From: GCA-002701455 sp964342575
GTDB lineage: Bacteria > Pseudomonadota > Alphaproteobacteria > Thalassobaculales > Thalassobaculaceae
Direction of reading: 5' to 3'
Length of the DNA stretch: 14,605 nt
Assembly: GCA_964342575.1 (NCBI GenBank)
Contig: CAYFGZ010000088.1
Location: forward strand, 1-14,605
The position numbers were made by a program, and so were the translations under genes. The notes below the pieces were generated by a model. It made no database searches. It saw only the letters and a list, made by a program, of their open reading frames with translations, and was not told where the DNA came from. Below, piece after piece: positions 14,232 through 14,605 of this stretch. The first letter of the stretch is position 1, and every line of letters starts with the position of its first letter.

Positions 14232-14605
14232 TTACATAGCCGTACCACCGCCATCTATGATTAATTCTCCGCCTGTCATGTAGGATGATTCATCTGAGGC
14301 GAGAAATAGTACCCCAGCCACGATTTCCTCTATGGAGCCTATTCGTCCGAGGGGAATTCTCGACAAGCGTTCCGCTAAGATCTGAGGGTCTGGGTTCGCT
14401 TGGCGCACCATCTCGGTATCGACTGGCCCTGGGAAAACCGCATTACTCCGAATTTTGTCCTTGGCGTGCTGCGCCGCGGTTACCTTGCTAAATATGCGCA
14501 CAGCACCTTTGCTGGCAGCATAAGCGGGTTCTTGAGTGATAGATTGGCCCACACCGGATACGGAGCAAATATTTATAATAGATCCCCCTCCCGCTTTACG
14601 CATAG
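14232..14605 (-). CDS. Short-chain dehydrogenase/reductase, C-terminal part (5' end outside window)
   Basis: The minus-strand frame from the right edge to the stop at 14232 encodes the last 123-124 residues of an SDR. The first visible methionine is internal: the text before it in complete SDRs holds the cofactor-binding half, which lies beyond the window. Visible marks are IINICSVSG with the catalytic serine region, YAASK with the catalytic Tyr and Lys (residues 28 and 32 counted from the first visible Met), NAVFPGPVDTEM, GRIGSIEEI and the typical end FLASDESSYMTGGELIIDGG. It is distinct from the SDR at 1966-2766. Convergent with the Baeyer-Villiger gene, 119 bases apart. Alcohol-ketone exchange upstream of a Baeyer-Villiger step is a common pairing, so a shared pathway is plausible but unproven. 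Confidence 0.93.
   Translation of the reverse strand, partial: MRKAGGGSIINICSVSGVGQSITQEPAYAASKGAVRIFSKVTAAQHAKDKIRSNAVFPGPVDTEMVRQANPDPQILAERLSRIPLGRIGSIEEIVAGVLFLASDESSYMTGGELIIDGGGTAM

Noticed and set aside
14072..14254. A 60-codon minus-strand frame between the monooxygenase and the partial SDR.
   Set aside because: It overlaps the ends of two firm genes and shows no domain features.
1..14605. CRISPR arrays, rRNA or tRNA genes, insertion-sequence ends and a toxin-antitoxin or phage-defence operon were looked for.
   Set aside because: No spaced repeats, RNA gene signatures, transposase motifs or defence domains were found; the lone DNA methyltransferase is not enough to call a defence system.

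Overview
The window reads as a moderately AT-rich bacterial chromosome segment. Shine-Dalgarno sites are clear and two sigma-70-type promoters are visible. There are no tRNA, rRNA or CRISPR signatures and no recognisable transposase. The gene content (TPP enzyme, two SDRs, a PhyH-type dioxygenase, HyuA/HyuB, a Baeyer-Villiger monooxygenase) is typical of accessory catabolic regions in environmental, often marine or host-associated, bacteria. The species cannot be named from the sequence; a proteobacterium is a guess.

Layout. (1) 1-2766: a 3'-truncated acetolactate-synthase-like TPP enzyme on the minus strand with a good promoter overlapped by a small inverted repeat; a 77-residue uncharacterised protein on the plus strand; an SDR on the minus strand. 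(2) 2767-3425: a gene-poor spacer containing an amber-interrupted small reading frame on the minus strand. (3) 3426-5139: two convergent sugar-O-methyltransferase-like genes, one TylF/MycF-like and one resembling the catalytic domain of MycE, with a hairpin between them. (4) 5140-6327: a sparse stretch holding one stand-alone Lrp/AsnC RAM-domain protein and two doubtful small frames, one cysteine-rich with a perfect 13-bp tandem duplication. (5) 6328-12290: a tight co-directional run of PhyH dioxygenase, HyuA, HyuB (4-nt overlap) and an orphan beta-class DNA methyltransferase. (6) 12311-14605: a Baeyer-Villiger monooxygenase with its own promoter and a hairpin-bearing leader, convergent with the 3' part of a second SDR that runs off the right edge.

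How the genes may work together (inference): the SDRs (alcohol/ketone), the Baeyer-Villiger enzyme (ketone to ester or lactone), the HyuA/HyuB pair (ATP-dependent amide-ring opening, or ketone carboxylation in related families) and the PhyH hydroxylase all act next to carbonyl groups, so the segment may be a carbonyl/ketone or cyclic-amide catabolic island. The methyltransferase pair points instead to methylated deoxysugars in a glycan or natural product. No clearly new defence or mobile system was found. The least explained items are the orphan DNA methyltransferase inside the catabolic run, the HyuAB-PhyH pairing, and the interrupted small frames.
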